Below the pieces are notes generated by a model, which saw only the letters and a program-made list of their open reading frames with translations, had not been told where the DNA came from and made no database searches. DNA of 64,000 nucleotides, taken from the NCBI GenBank assembly GCA_012934845.2, contig WNNJ02001104.1:310001-374000 (forward strand), given 5' to 3'. The translations under genes were made by a program, and so were the position numbers. This stretch comes from Pomphorhynchus laevis (Eukaryota > Acanthocephala > Palaeacanthocephala > Echinorhynchida > Pomphorhynchidae). Below are positions 54,475 through 64,000 of this stretch, piece by piece; position 1 is the stretch's first letter, and each line of letters starts with the position of its first letter.

Positions 54475-57200
54475 AAACTTTTTCTGAGAATTGTAAGATA
54501 AGACCCAATGCGCCATATCGTAAAAACAACAAATGGCTCAAAGTTATATATTCGAACGTTCGAAGCGTTCTCAATAAGATAGATGAATTGAAGGTCATAG
54601 CTACTTCTCACCATCCAAATATCATTGCCCTTAGTGAATCTTGGCTCTCTGGCCTTGTTCCTGACAGCTTATTATCCATAGATGGATATAACCTGTTTCG
54701 TTGTGATCGATCTGTCGAAGGGGAGGGGTGTATTGCTATATTGTAGTTTAGGTATTGATGTAGTGTGTTTGCAGACGATTAGTAATGCCAATAGGATTGA
54801 GGCTTTATACCTCAAATTGTGCCTTGATCAGGTCAATTCTATGTATGTGCTAGTGTTCTATCGTCCTCCTTTGGCTAGTAGCGATGATTTAATAGAACTT
54901 ATTGATCTCTGTGGTCAACAGAAAAAATGCCTAATCTTAGGAGATCTGAATATTCCCTCAATAGATTGGGACTCATTTCATCTCCTAGTCACATTGCATC
55001 GGACTCGGTTTTATTTAGTGTTCTACACAACAGTGGTCTGCATCAGCATGCACGTGAGGCAACCCGTTTCACTAGCCAGTCGTCTGCCCAGCTAGACGTG
55101 GTCTTGTCTTCGTTTAAGTCTGATATTACTTACATAGATTATCTTTCTGCACTGGGGATGAGCGATCATTGCGTACTGTCTTTTTCATTTAAATGCGCAA
55201 GCAATGTAAAGTCTGTCAGTCCCATGCATGGTGAGCCTCTGAACTTCTGGAAGGCTGATTTCGACGCAATTATCTACAAATTGAATCTGGTTAGATGGCC
55301 AGATCCGTATAAATGCGGAATAGACGAGGCTTGGTATGTTTTTGAGAGCACACTATAACTTACTGATATTGCATTCTTCCAAGTTTAAAGCACATAGGCA
55401 AGTTTGTCCTTGGTTTGATGGGCTTCTCCGGTATCACTCACACGCACGTAAACATGAGTGGATTTCATTTCGTTGTGGACAACAATCTTATGAGTCTTTC
55501 AAACAAATTAGGAATAGATTTACCGCTCTCAAGAGAATGAAGCGTCGTCAGTTTGAGGAGAAACTGAGTTCTATGGATGGCAAGGCTCTATTCTCTTACA
55601 TTCGCAAAATCAGGGGCTCGAATATTCCACTAGTATCGTCGAGGGATGATTCTCAAGGCGAGGTCATGTGTAAAAGTGTCATGGCAAACTTATTTGCCCA
55701 TGAGTTCTCATCGATGTTTTGCTCTTCGCGGACATTGTGTAGTTCTGAATCAGAAAAGGGTTCAGATGCATTCGACCGATCTAATCTGTCGTTTTGTGCT
55801 GAAGATGTTTTAAAGCTTTTCTGTAAATTAAAACCAAACATCGCTGCCGGTCCAGAAGGTCTTCCCTTAATTATTTTAAATAAAGTTGCTCCTCAAATAT
55901 ATTTATATGTTTTCCGTATGTTTCAGTTTTCTATTCTCTAATCTCGAATTCCTTCGCGTTGGAAGGAGTCCATTGTAGTTCCAGTGTATAAAATGGGAGA
56001 TCGACAAGTGTGTAAGAACCATCGCCCTGTAGCCTTGACATGTATTATTTGTAAGTTGCTTGAAAAGCTAATAGTCAAAAAAATATCCTCTGATTTGGAA
56101 AGCAACGGTAAACTCACTGACTCACAACACGGTTTCAGACCAAATAGATCAACAATAAGTAATCTTTTTGTTTCTTCCAACGCATGACAGTCTTCATTAG
56201 GTGAACGAGTTCAATCTGATGTACTTTGGTAGATTACTCTCATGCTTTTGATTCAGTTCCGCATGATCGACACATTCACAAATTGAAGTCACTTAGTGTT
56301 TGTCCTATGTATGTCGCCTGGATTGCAAATTACTTAAGTTCACGCTCTTTCAAAGCACGTGTAGGTGCAGATATGTTCACCTCATTCGTTATTCATTTTG
56401 GCGTTCTACAGGGTGCTGTTATCTCCCCACTTCTTTTTATTGTATATATCAATGATCTCCCATCTGTAATTCGTTCTGATGTCGTAATGTATGCTGACGA
56501 TGTTAAGATATGGCGGCCTATTAGAGACGGAAGAGACATCAAGATCCTTCAAGATGATCTGACATGTCTAAAAAATGGTCAGCGGAAAATGGTTTGAGGG
56601 TTAACCTTTCTAAATGTGCGCATATTTCCATTAGTTCTTCACTAAACTCATCGTATCAGATAGGTTCGATTCAGATAGGCCGAGTGGGTGAATTCAAAGA
56701 TCTTAGTGTGATGATGACCAGTAGCTTAAAAACTAATGTCCACACTAAATATATTTGTAATCGAGGCTATCGTATTTTATAGTTGTTTTCAAGTCTTTTA
56801 ATCGGATAAGTCCATCAATGTTCAAGCGACTATTTTGCTCTTATATTCTTTCCATCCTTGAATACGGTTTACCTGTAACTTATCCACAGACTTTAAGGGA
56901 ATCCCGTGACATTGAGAACTTGTTACGTAAAGGGTCACAAATGATTTCGAATTTCTCCAATTTGAGATATGCTGAACGTTTGACATCTCTACGTGTCGGC
57001 ACATTGAAATATCGCAGATCGGCCATTGATTTATCAACTGCAGTCAAAAAAATTTTCGATGGCTTTGGTGGTCTCTCTAGCTTATTACCCGTGAATGATA
57101 GACGAGAAACTCATGGGCATGTATGGAAATTAGAGCACATATGTGCACTACTATTATAATGCCGTATCCATTAAAGATCCAACGAGTGCAACGACAATTC
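54459..57200 (+). pseudogene. CR1-like ORF2: endonuclease and reverse transcriptase
   Basis: It overlaps the ORF1 end by 16 bases. Endonuclease: YSNVRSVLNKIDELKVI, ALSESWLS, LILGDLNIPSIDW, and SALGMSDHCVLSF. RT: AAGPEGLP, YKMGDRQVCKNHRPVAL, SQHGFRPNRST, DYSHAFDSVPHD, VLQGAVISPLLF, and MYADDVKIW near 56490. The C-terminus is TSLRVGTLKYRR. The reading frame changes about six times. Confidence 0.85.
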
Positions 57201-57229
57201 AGCAACAACCTCTGCCTACTGTTTAAGGA

Positions 57230-58310
57230 TGGTTCGCACAGCAATTCGATCTGGTAAAGAGCGTAAGCCTCAGTCAATTAAGCAAAGTGTCGGAAACGCC
57301 TTTATTCACAATGTCACTCAGGCATCCGAAACGACCAGTGTGTACCTCATTCTACTGATGAGTATTGCCGGGTACTCATCATTTCGATGCTGAAGTGGTC
57401 GTCTAGAAGTGACATGGTGATTGAAAGTCGTGAATCGAAGTCCAGTCTATCAAGCAACACCATTTAGTATATATATACTAAATGGTGTATATATAAATGG
57501 TATATATATGTATATATATGTATATATATGGTGTATATAAGCATGTCAGAGAGCATCTCGGACAATGCAGTTTCTGGAGATCATGATGGAAGGTTTCATA
57601 TACTGTGTGAAATCTGACAATCCTGGATTCGAGAGTGCAAGCCAAGTACGGAGAGCGATAACTCGAATCTCGGATAAGTCGAATTTCAAAAGGCGAAGAG
57701 TTAGTAGTTAGCCTTCTGATCAGCCCGGGGCTACCAACATGTGGCAAAAAGCGGGCGAAACGAAAACGGCTGTGGCAATGTGGCCGTTAGTAGTCAGGGT
57801 GTATGGAATTGGATATCATAAAGGAAGGATTATGTAGCTGGTTTTTAATGCGAAAGTCACCTCGTGTGACCTAGCGACTATTATATATATTGTGAATGTT
57901 AGGTAGAAGCAGTTGGTCTTGATCCATAGAAAATTCCAATATATATTATGGTTGTATTTGAAATAGACAATTGGATTATATTAATATAATCTAATTATAT
58001 TAATAATATCAATTAATAATCCCGCTGATGTCTATTATACTAAAAAGAATTCACTGCATTGTATTGACTTCGAAAGCGAAAGCTACGTCATACAATTAGC
58101 ATATAGTGAATTCTTTCTGCTTTAATCTATATATAGTATGTTTTTCAAGTGTATTCATTGTATGTGCTGCAACTGATGAGGCTTTTCAAAGCCGAAACGG
58201 TATGGCGTCTTACAGTGATGAAGCATGAAATTCTCTATATATAGAAAGAGGCAGATAGGTGTAATAGACAGTCCTTGTTAATCACATCTCTAATTTATAT
58301 ATATATATAC
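57230..58310. repeat. Cluster of repeat modules with a hammerhead
   Basis: It contains an inverted copy of the 10225-10445 module (about 57290-57475) and a TA-rich microsatellite (57470-57540). An inverted copy of the 7590-7710 module follows (about 57765-57895), then the hammerhead module (58110-58290). The same three modules also occur together at 7.5-10.5 kb, in a different order and orientation. No ORF of note; the minus-strand frame 57747-57478 runs through the TA repeat. Confidence 0.7.
58154..58222 (+). ncRNA. Hammerhead ribozyme, type I, core intact
   Basis: CTGATGAG at 58173, stem II GCTT/AAGC with loop TTCA, CGAAAC, short stem III with loop GTATGG, then the cleavage triplet GTC at 58207-58209. 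Stem I pairs TGCAA with TTACA (one mismatch) next to the core and TTCAT with ATGAA further out, leaving an internal loop. All conserved core bases are present, unlike the copy at 8302. Confidence 0.82.
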
Positions 58311-58430
58311 TTAGTGATTTTTTTATTTTTTTTTCTTGTATTAATTTGTTTTGTTTGTGAGGGGTCAAAACAGCCTTATGGCTATGACCTGTAGTAATAA
58401 TAATGAATAAATTTGTTCACTTATTGAATA
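58311..58430 (+). mobile_element. CR1-like 3' UTR
   Basis: It carries the hairpin AGCCTTATGGCT and ends in TAATAATAATGAATAAAT. It is probably the 3' end of the element starting at 53080, displaced by the repeat cluster. Confidence 0.6.
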
Positions 58431-58799
58431 AAAATTGTTGGAGTTAAATACACATGTCATCAATATATCGAAACATATATTTCATATCTTTATATAATTT
58501 AGATTTATTTTTTAAACAGTTATGAACAAATTCATATTTTATAAAGCATTAAAATTAGTCAGCTATAATTAGGCTACTATTACCTCCCATTGGAACACAT
58601 TTAATTTGTATAAATATAGATGTTTCTACCTTTAAATAATTTTGATTTATAAAAATATAATATCTATCAAGGCTCTAAAATGCACACATGTCCCTAAATG
58701 TGCTATCGAGTTACATAGATATCTTCAAAGTATTCGTACCAATCAATATTCTAATAGCCTTTCCCTCAAGCGACTTTATACCTAAACTCTACAAAATAC
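58431..58799. other. AT-rich spacer
   Basis: Nothing recognised, apart from a phrase near 58445-58480 (ACATGTCATCAATATATCGAAACATA) that is similar, inverted, to 440-470. Confidence 0.4.
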
Positions 58800-59160
58800 T
58801 CGAAAAATTACGGAACATTGTGGAGAAGATAATTACATGAACGAAGATTTATGGAAGTGAGACGAAATTCAGTAAATGTAGGAAGATGCAGATAAGAAGG
58901 CAAGTTTGAGGAAATGAGTCGAAATGTTATACAAAGGATACAGAATAGAATGATGTTTCTATAGTTAGCCAGTTGAGTTTATAGAGGCAACAGGAAATGG
59001 GATTAAAAGGTCTGAGGCAAAATGGACACGCATGACGGAATTCACAAGGCGCTAGCGAGGAAGAAGAGATGATTTCGAGGAGAAAGTAAAAGTACTGAGG
59101 CGATAGTCGATTCTAGGAAACAATATACTAGAGATTAGAGAGTGACATGAGTTAGTAGTT
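58800..59160 (-). mobile_element. L2-like LINE fragment, RT C-terminal region
   Basis: The minus strand gives FRHACPFCLRPFNPISCCLYKL and LPSYLHLP-like residues that follow the order of the C-terminal region of the 44-48 kb copy. Heavily diverged. Confidence 0.6.
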
Positions 59161-59619
59161 ATTTATATTTTGATGATTCTAAATGTGTTTAATTTCTGAT
59201 TTAGTGTCATTGTTGCAAATTCAGGCAGTATAAATCAATTATCAGTTATCGTCAAATTGACAAAATCAAATGAATTCCTTCTTTTTATCGGAAATGGGCT
59301 ATTTTAAAAAAATAGCTGAAATATAATTTTTTGTGTTTTTATTAATTTGTTTGCCAGGATTTGACATTTTTATGCTCTATCCGAACATCGAAAATATTCG
59401 CATTGTTTTCTCTTGCTCACAAGTTGTTTTAATCACACAACTTATTTTCTAAATTTGCATAAATATTCTTTCTTAGTCATAACTAAAAATCATAATTGCT
59501 AAGCTGTGAAGAAATTCAAGAATACCTAATAGCTCTTGTAGATTTTCCTCACAATCTGTTTCATATTTGCACTAAACAACCACAAGTCGTCTAATATTCC
59601 AAACACTCATCATCTACGT
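59161..59619. other. AT-rich spacer
   Basis: No feature recognised. Confidence 0.4.
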
Positions 59620-60600
59620 GGGTAAACGATTATAAGATATAAGCTAAATATAGTCCGAAAATTATAACTCTACTTTACCTTCACATGGCTTGATATGTCA
59701 TTTGCCCCTCCCTGGCTCATTGTATAATGCTGACTATGCATTATTTAATATTATACACACTAATTTCATCTATATTAATTTCATCTTATAGTGTTTAGAA
59801 TTCAATAGAGTGTTTAATATTATGCACACGAATTATTTTGCTAATTCATAATAGGAAAAAGTAAATATGATCGTAAATTTCAATTAGGGGATCATACATT
59901 CGAAGTTGTATCTGAGTGAAGGGATTTGGGTGTCATTTTGCACAGGACATTTAGAACTCGCTCAAATACTGACTTTATTCATTGTAAGGCAATGAAAGCT
60001 ATATATCGTATCAAAAATTCGTTTGCAAGGCTACACCCATTAAGTTTTTAGCGACTATATTGCGTGGTGATTAGCCCACACATTGAATATTGTATCAAGG
60101 CATAAATCACAAAGCTGAGTTTGTGGTTCGAAGATGCTTCAGATTGTGTTTGCTTATTCATAGGTTGACCGTTTAGCTTCCTTGCAACTGCTTTTGTGCG
60201 TCAAAGGTTGATATACTTATACCTCATTGCGACGTGGCATATGGTTCATTTCACATAGGGATTTCCTTCTCACTATGTAACGATTAGTTCGTAAGCTCGT
60301 AGAAGTCATCCTCTATCACTATATAAATAACTACATCGCAAAATTCCAAGGGTGGTGCGACAAAAATCGGTCCTTAAATGAATAAAATGTGCTGCCTAAA
60401 GAAATTGAATTTGCATCCAGCTACCGCAGCTACAAGCAAAAGATTCGACATTGGCTATTAAATACTGATCTGGACGCTTTAAGTTATTTTAGATATTGAA
60501 TTTTTTCTGTGAACAGTTAATATAGCCATTTGCGGCTAATAACTTGTGAAAAAATTATATCCAAATAAAAAAATAATTGATTTTAATTATAAAAATTAAA
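59620..60600 (+). mobile_element. CR1-like LINE, internally deleted copy
   Basis: 59625-59720 matches the pre-RT stretch of the next copy (60785-60880). It then jumps to the RT C-terminal half (RDLGVILHRTFRTRSNTDFI, 59915-59975, and SPHIEYC near 60075), and a 3' UTR with ATAGCCATTTGCGGCTAAT near 60520. Stops and frameshifts throughout. Confidence 0.72.
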
Positions 60601-60654
60601 ATATATTAAATAAGAATAATGGAACTTTTATATTTTAGTATCTTTATTATTTTA

Positions 60655-60785
60655 GTATGTACTTCACCTCTCTATTATCACAAGTTTCGATAATATTGTA
60701 CCTTCTCGACACATGACTTAGATTTTTTGTGTGGTCATGTGAGCGTGCGGGGGCACGCATTTGCCAAGTAAAAATAAATCTTTTT
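60655..60785 (+). mobile_element. L2-like LINE, 3'-terminal fragment
   Basis: Last coding bases plus the 3' UTR with a perfect hairpin GCGTGC-GGGG-GCACGC (60743-60758), followed by ATTTGCCAAGT and an A/T tail. It sits exactly between two CR1-like copies. Confidence 0.8.
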
Positions 60786-62818
60786 TTGACTATTATAAGA
60801 TGTAAGCTAAATATAATCCGAAAATCAAAACTCTACCATATCGTGGCTTGCTATGTACTTTGCCCCTCAATGTGCATATGATGATTACAAGCACTCAAGA
60901 AATTTGTTTAATACTTTGAAAAAGCAAAAACAATTTGCGTTTGATAAATCTCTAGCAAAGCGATGCTTGTATGATGTGAGATCACTTTTCAGGTATGTAC
61001 CCGGTCGTAGAGCACCTAAATCTTCGATTTTTCAGCATTGTGACGACGTTACTGTTGATGTACTCTCAGAGCGTTTTTCTGCGCATTATGTAGCCGTGGT
61101 AGAGCATGAGAATATTCCCCTAGTAGAACAGCGCAATACACCCTTGTGTCATTTGCTTCACCTGTCACCTGTCTTCGTTTTGACATTTCCAAAATGATCT
61201 CGCCTGGGGACGTTTATAAAGAATTATGTCGCCTAAAATCATCCAATTCCAAGGGTCCCGACTTGCTTCCTTCTATTTCTCTACGTAGCTTGGCTCGCTC
61301 GATATTTGGCTCGTTGTGTGACTTATTTAGACAGTCTATTCTTGATGGTGCTCTTCCGAATGTCTGGAAGCAGTCTGTAATCCATCTGATTTTCAAAGGA
61401 GGTGCTCGCTCATCGGTTGATAATTATTGGCCAATCAGTATAACTTGTGTATGTTGTCGAATTTCGGAAAGGCTTGTGCATGCTCTTATGGTTGATTTCT
61501 TCAGTAGGAATAATGTATTAGCTCCTGAGCAGCACGGATTCAGAAAGGGTCACTCTACTGTCTCCAATTTGCTCTTTGCTCACTGTTTCTGGTCAGAAAA
61601 CAAGGCGAATTCTGTAGATACCGACATCATATTTTTCGATTTTTCAAAAGCGTTTGATCGAGTTGATCATGACATGCTTCTTATGAAACTGACAAACACA
61701 AGACTTCATATTGCTCTTGTTAAATGAATCAGGGCCTTTCTGCATCAACGAAGCTTCAGAGCGCGTGTTGATAATATACTATCGCCGGTTAGGCCTTGTC
61801 ACATTGGTGTTCCTCATGGATCCGTTTTAGGTCCACTGTTATTCAGTATATATGTAAATGATTTACTTGCAACCATTTGCTCGTCAGTGCCATTGTATGC
61901 TGATGACTTAAAGATTTGGAGGGGTGTTTACTCGAGTAATGATATTAGCATGTTACAGAGAGATATTGATAGGGTCGAGTTATGGGCGGCAAGCAACAAG
62001 CTTGTGATGAATGTCACCAAATGCAAACACATGCGTGTTCTGGGTAGAGTTGTAAAGTCCCCGTCAGCAGTTCAATACACTTATTGTGGTCGTGAAATAG
62101 ATAGTGTTGTAAGCCATAAGGATTTGGGAGTGTTGATCTACCACAACCTGAGAACTGCCCCACATACCGCTCTTGCATGTGCCAACGCTAATAAAATGGT
62201 AGGGGTCATTAGGCACACATTCTTAGCTCTTGATCCGATTGATCTTCGGCCTCTAATTTTGGCTCACGTTCTGAGCCGGTTGTTGTATGCGGCCCCTTGT
62301 GTATACCCATGCACATTTGGGGAACACTTGATCTCTGAGAGAGTGCTTTGTCGTGCAACAAAGTTGGCGCCGATCTTGGCGCAAATGCCCTATGAGTGTC
62401 GTTTGCAATGTCTCCGGCTTGAGACCGTTTCTTGAACCCGTCAGTATATCGATATGAATATGGTGTGGCGAGTTCTTCGTTCTTCAAATCATCCTCTTTG
62501 GATGTGTTTACAACTGCGACAGTCAGCATTCCCTCGCGGACACAGTTTGACTTTGAGCCGGAATTTAATGAAAAAATCCCGGTGTATACAATTTTAACGA
62601 AGAGTAGTTGGACTTTGGAACAAACTGGATGGAGGGACTGTGGTGCCTCAGCATTGGTAGTGCCTCAGCATTCAAGTCCGGATTACGGATGGATCCTGCT
62701 ATGCGCAAGGAAGTGTTCCCCTATAGATGTGAACAGATTTTATGATTTTGTTGATTTTTATTTCATGTGAACCGGCTATTTAAGCCCCTGCTTGTAAGCC
62801 GTTGAAACAATAATAATT
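60786..62818 (+). mobile_element. CR1-like LINE, RT-bearing 3' portion
   Basis: 5'-truncated before the RT. It ends in a 3' UTR with a GGCTATTTAAGCC hairpin-like stretch and an AATAATAATTG tail at 62818. It is the best-kept RT among the CR1-like copies here. Confidence 0.85.
60853..62435 (+). pseudogene. CR1-like reverse transcriptase
   Basis: The frame from 60853 gives the connector. After a frameshift near 61150-61195, the frame from 61146 runs through SKGPDLLPSISL, VDNYWPISITCVCCRISERL, EQHGFRKGHSTVSNLLF, FDFSKAFDRVDHDML, GVPHGSVLGPLLF, and PLYADDLKIW (61890). One TGA interrupts it at 61725-61727. W in NYWPIS stands where R is usual. The tail continues past 62435 to about 62700 (RRVVGLWNKLDGGTVV). 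Confidence 0.87.
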
Positions 62819-63850
62819 GATCGAAGATATCAAGGAACTGATCAGCTTTATGAAGAATGTACCAAGTGTTGCAAATATTAAGAGGAAAAGTATGTTGAGA
62901 GCTAGATCGACTATCAAAGAAGTCTGAGGGAGATACGGGACGCCATCGCATTTTTGGCATCGTGCGTACGACGATAATTTCTAGTGATCTGACGGATTGA
63001 TAGGGATGACTCGCCGTTTGTTTCATGTCGATGTTTCTCAATGCGAGCTGAATTGAGTTGGACAATATCAGAATGGAAGCGGTGAAGAAATATAACACAT
63101 GTAGATGAATTGGTAAGAAGTTTATAACGTTGGGAGAGTACCGAGGAATCCTGTGAACTATGCCGGAAAACGATTTTCAGGAGTGAAGAACTGAGTTGAT
63201 TGGATTTAGTATATTTGTTTAATCAAATCTACTAAAATCTCGCATTTATCGATGCGAGATTGTGGACAAGCAGTTTCGGAACGCATTAAGTTAGATATGA
63301 TAATACAGCGATCGGTCGGATAAGAAAGAAGTATGAAAGGTATTTAGATAAAGTTAGTAATAGGAAAGTGGAGATACGTGATGAAAAGCTTTACCATTAG
63401 CATTGTTAAGATGATGAAGATGAATTGAAGTTTGCTCCGTAGTTGAACAAAGAGTGTGCGTGAGAGTAAGTTCAGGAGTGGGATTATACGATGAGAAGTC
63501 AGTTGTTGTGTGGGAAACGTCAAAAATAGTATCGTCTGAGTGATCGTGTGTGACAGAAGTGAATGAGCAGAATCGCTGTAAAAGTTTTACTGATGGGAAA
63601 ACCACATGTAACCGGTATACGTTGGTACACCTAGCGTTAGGATATTTTCAATCGAACAAGGATTTACGTCAGTCTTTACAATAGCATCCAACTTCTAAAC
63701 TAATATAACCATTATTGAATTCCGATGTGGAAGATGCTTGATCAGGAACAGGGATCTGATATCGAGCTTTTCAAGGCATGATCTTTTATCTAGAGATTTA
63801 GCTCAATCCACGAGCTTAGCGAGCGGAACAAGACAGGAATAATCTGGAAT
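62819..63850 (-). mobile_element. L2-like LINE, 5' portion (ORF1 and start of ORF2)
   Basis: The minus strand matches 47140-48630 of the better copy at reduced identity: the ORF2 start, the ORF1 C-terminal domain, the NNANGKAFHHVSPLSYY segment (63605-63354), and the 5' end with a single GACAGGAATAATCTGGAA unit. Part of the ORF1 middle is deleted, and there are many frameshifts. Confidence 0.82.
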
Positions 63851-64000
63851 GTGTGTTTAAGCTGTAATTTTTTTTTTATCTTTTTTGTTCATCCCCCATA
63901 ATAAATCAAGAAATTCATTACCTCAACATTTTATCCAATTCACAATTTTTTCCACCTCTTTAAGGAAACCATATTTTGTTTTACCCCGACGCTTTTCCAA
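63851..64000. other. Window end; trace of CR1-like 5' repeat
   Basis: TGTGTGTTTAAGCTGTAATT is the inverse of the 26-bp repeat unit at 53166-53245, so the L2-like 5' end may abut a CR1-like 5' end on the minus strand. The rest is low-complexity. Confidence 0.35.

Larger units (their letters stand above)
53080..57230 (+). mobile_element. CR1-like LINE, nearly full length, decayed
   Basis: 5' region with three ~26-bp tandem repeats (53166-53245, ACAGCTTAAACACACAAAAT), then ORF1 and ORF2. Near 57230 the coding tail is interrupted by a repeat cluster of about 1.1 kb. A matching 3' UTR follows at 58311-58430, so the cluster probably inserted into this element. About eight frameshifts or stops are spread over both ORFs. 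Confidence 0.85.

Noticed and set aside
57350-57400. CTGATGAGTATTG...TACTCATCA as a hammerhead
   Set aside because: It is a plain near-palindrome; the second core strand GAAA is missing.
62209-62529. 106-aa minus-strand frame
   Set aside because: Mirror of the CR1-like reverse transcriptase on the plus strand.

Overview
AT-rich eukaryotic DNA, most likely from a flatworm. A trematode is the best guess, for four reasons: hammerhead-ribozyme repeats, a Penelope-like element, RTE/CR1/L2-type LINEs, and a very small first intron followed by multi-kilobase introns. The species is an inference only. Two host genes can be read with good support and a third is possible. The rest is repeats and transposons.

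Host genes. (1) The autophagy gene ATG5 lies on the minus strand, 27755 down to 15502, in seven exons with matching phases (291 codons). Its introns hold a hAT DNA transposon fossil, several tandem repeats and two AT-rich dispersed repeats. (2) An intronless rhodopsin-type GPCR, 317 aa, lies at 35719-36672 (+). (3) A possible secreted protein of two exons lies at 2691-3185 and 4378-4464 (+); its family is not recognised.

Region by region. 0-5.5 kb: AT-rich, a LINE 3' tail, two copies of a dispersed repeat, the putative secreted-protein gene. 5.5-11.5 kb: a dense block of repeats with ribozymes. It holds a 390-bp satellite (about 4.9 units), a foldback element, hammerhead-like motifs at 8050 and 8302, a Penelope-like retroelement as two outward-facing copies with a GIY-YIG nuclease, and a ~293-bp satellite carrying one hammerhead motif per unit. 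12-15 kb: a decayed L2-like LINE and dispersed repeats. 15.5-27.8 kb: ATG5. 30-33 kb: a decayed LINE. 35.7-36.7 kb: the GPCR. 37.4-40.6 kb: an apparently intact RTE LINE (1010-aa ORF) with perfect target-site duplications. 42-51 kb: an older LINE split by a nearly full-length L2-like LINE with 20-bp tandem repeats in its 5' end. 52-64 kb: several CR1-like and L2-like copies, plus a second cluster of the modules seen near 8-10 kb, including a hammerhead with an intact core at 58154.

The most notable signal is the set of self-cleaving-ribozyme motifs. At least three distinct hammerhead families occur in one window: the tandem ~293-bp satellite (resembling metazoan retrozymes), an unrelated dispersed module in two copies, and a third single motif. 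Degenerate hammerhead-like termini on the Penelope-like copies add a fourth. All readings were made by eye; no alignment, folding or database search was run.
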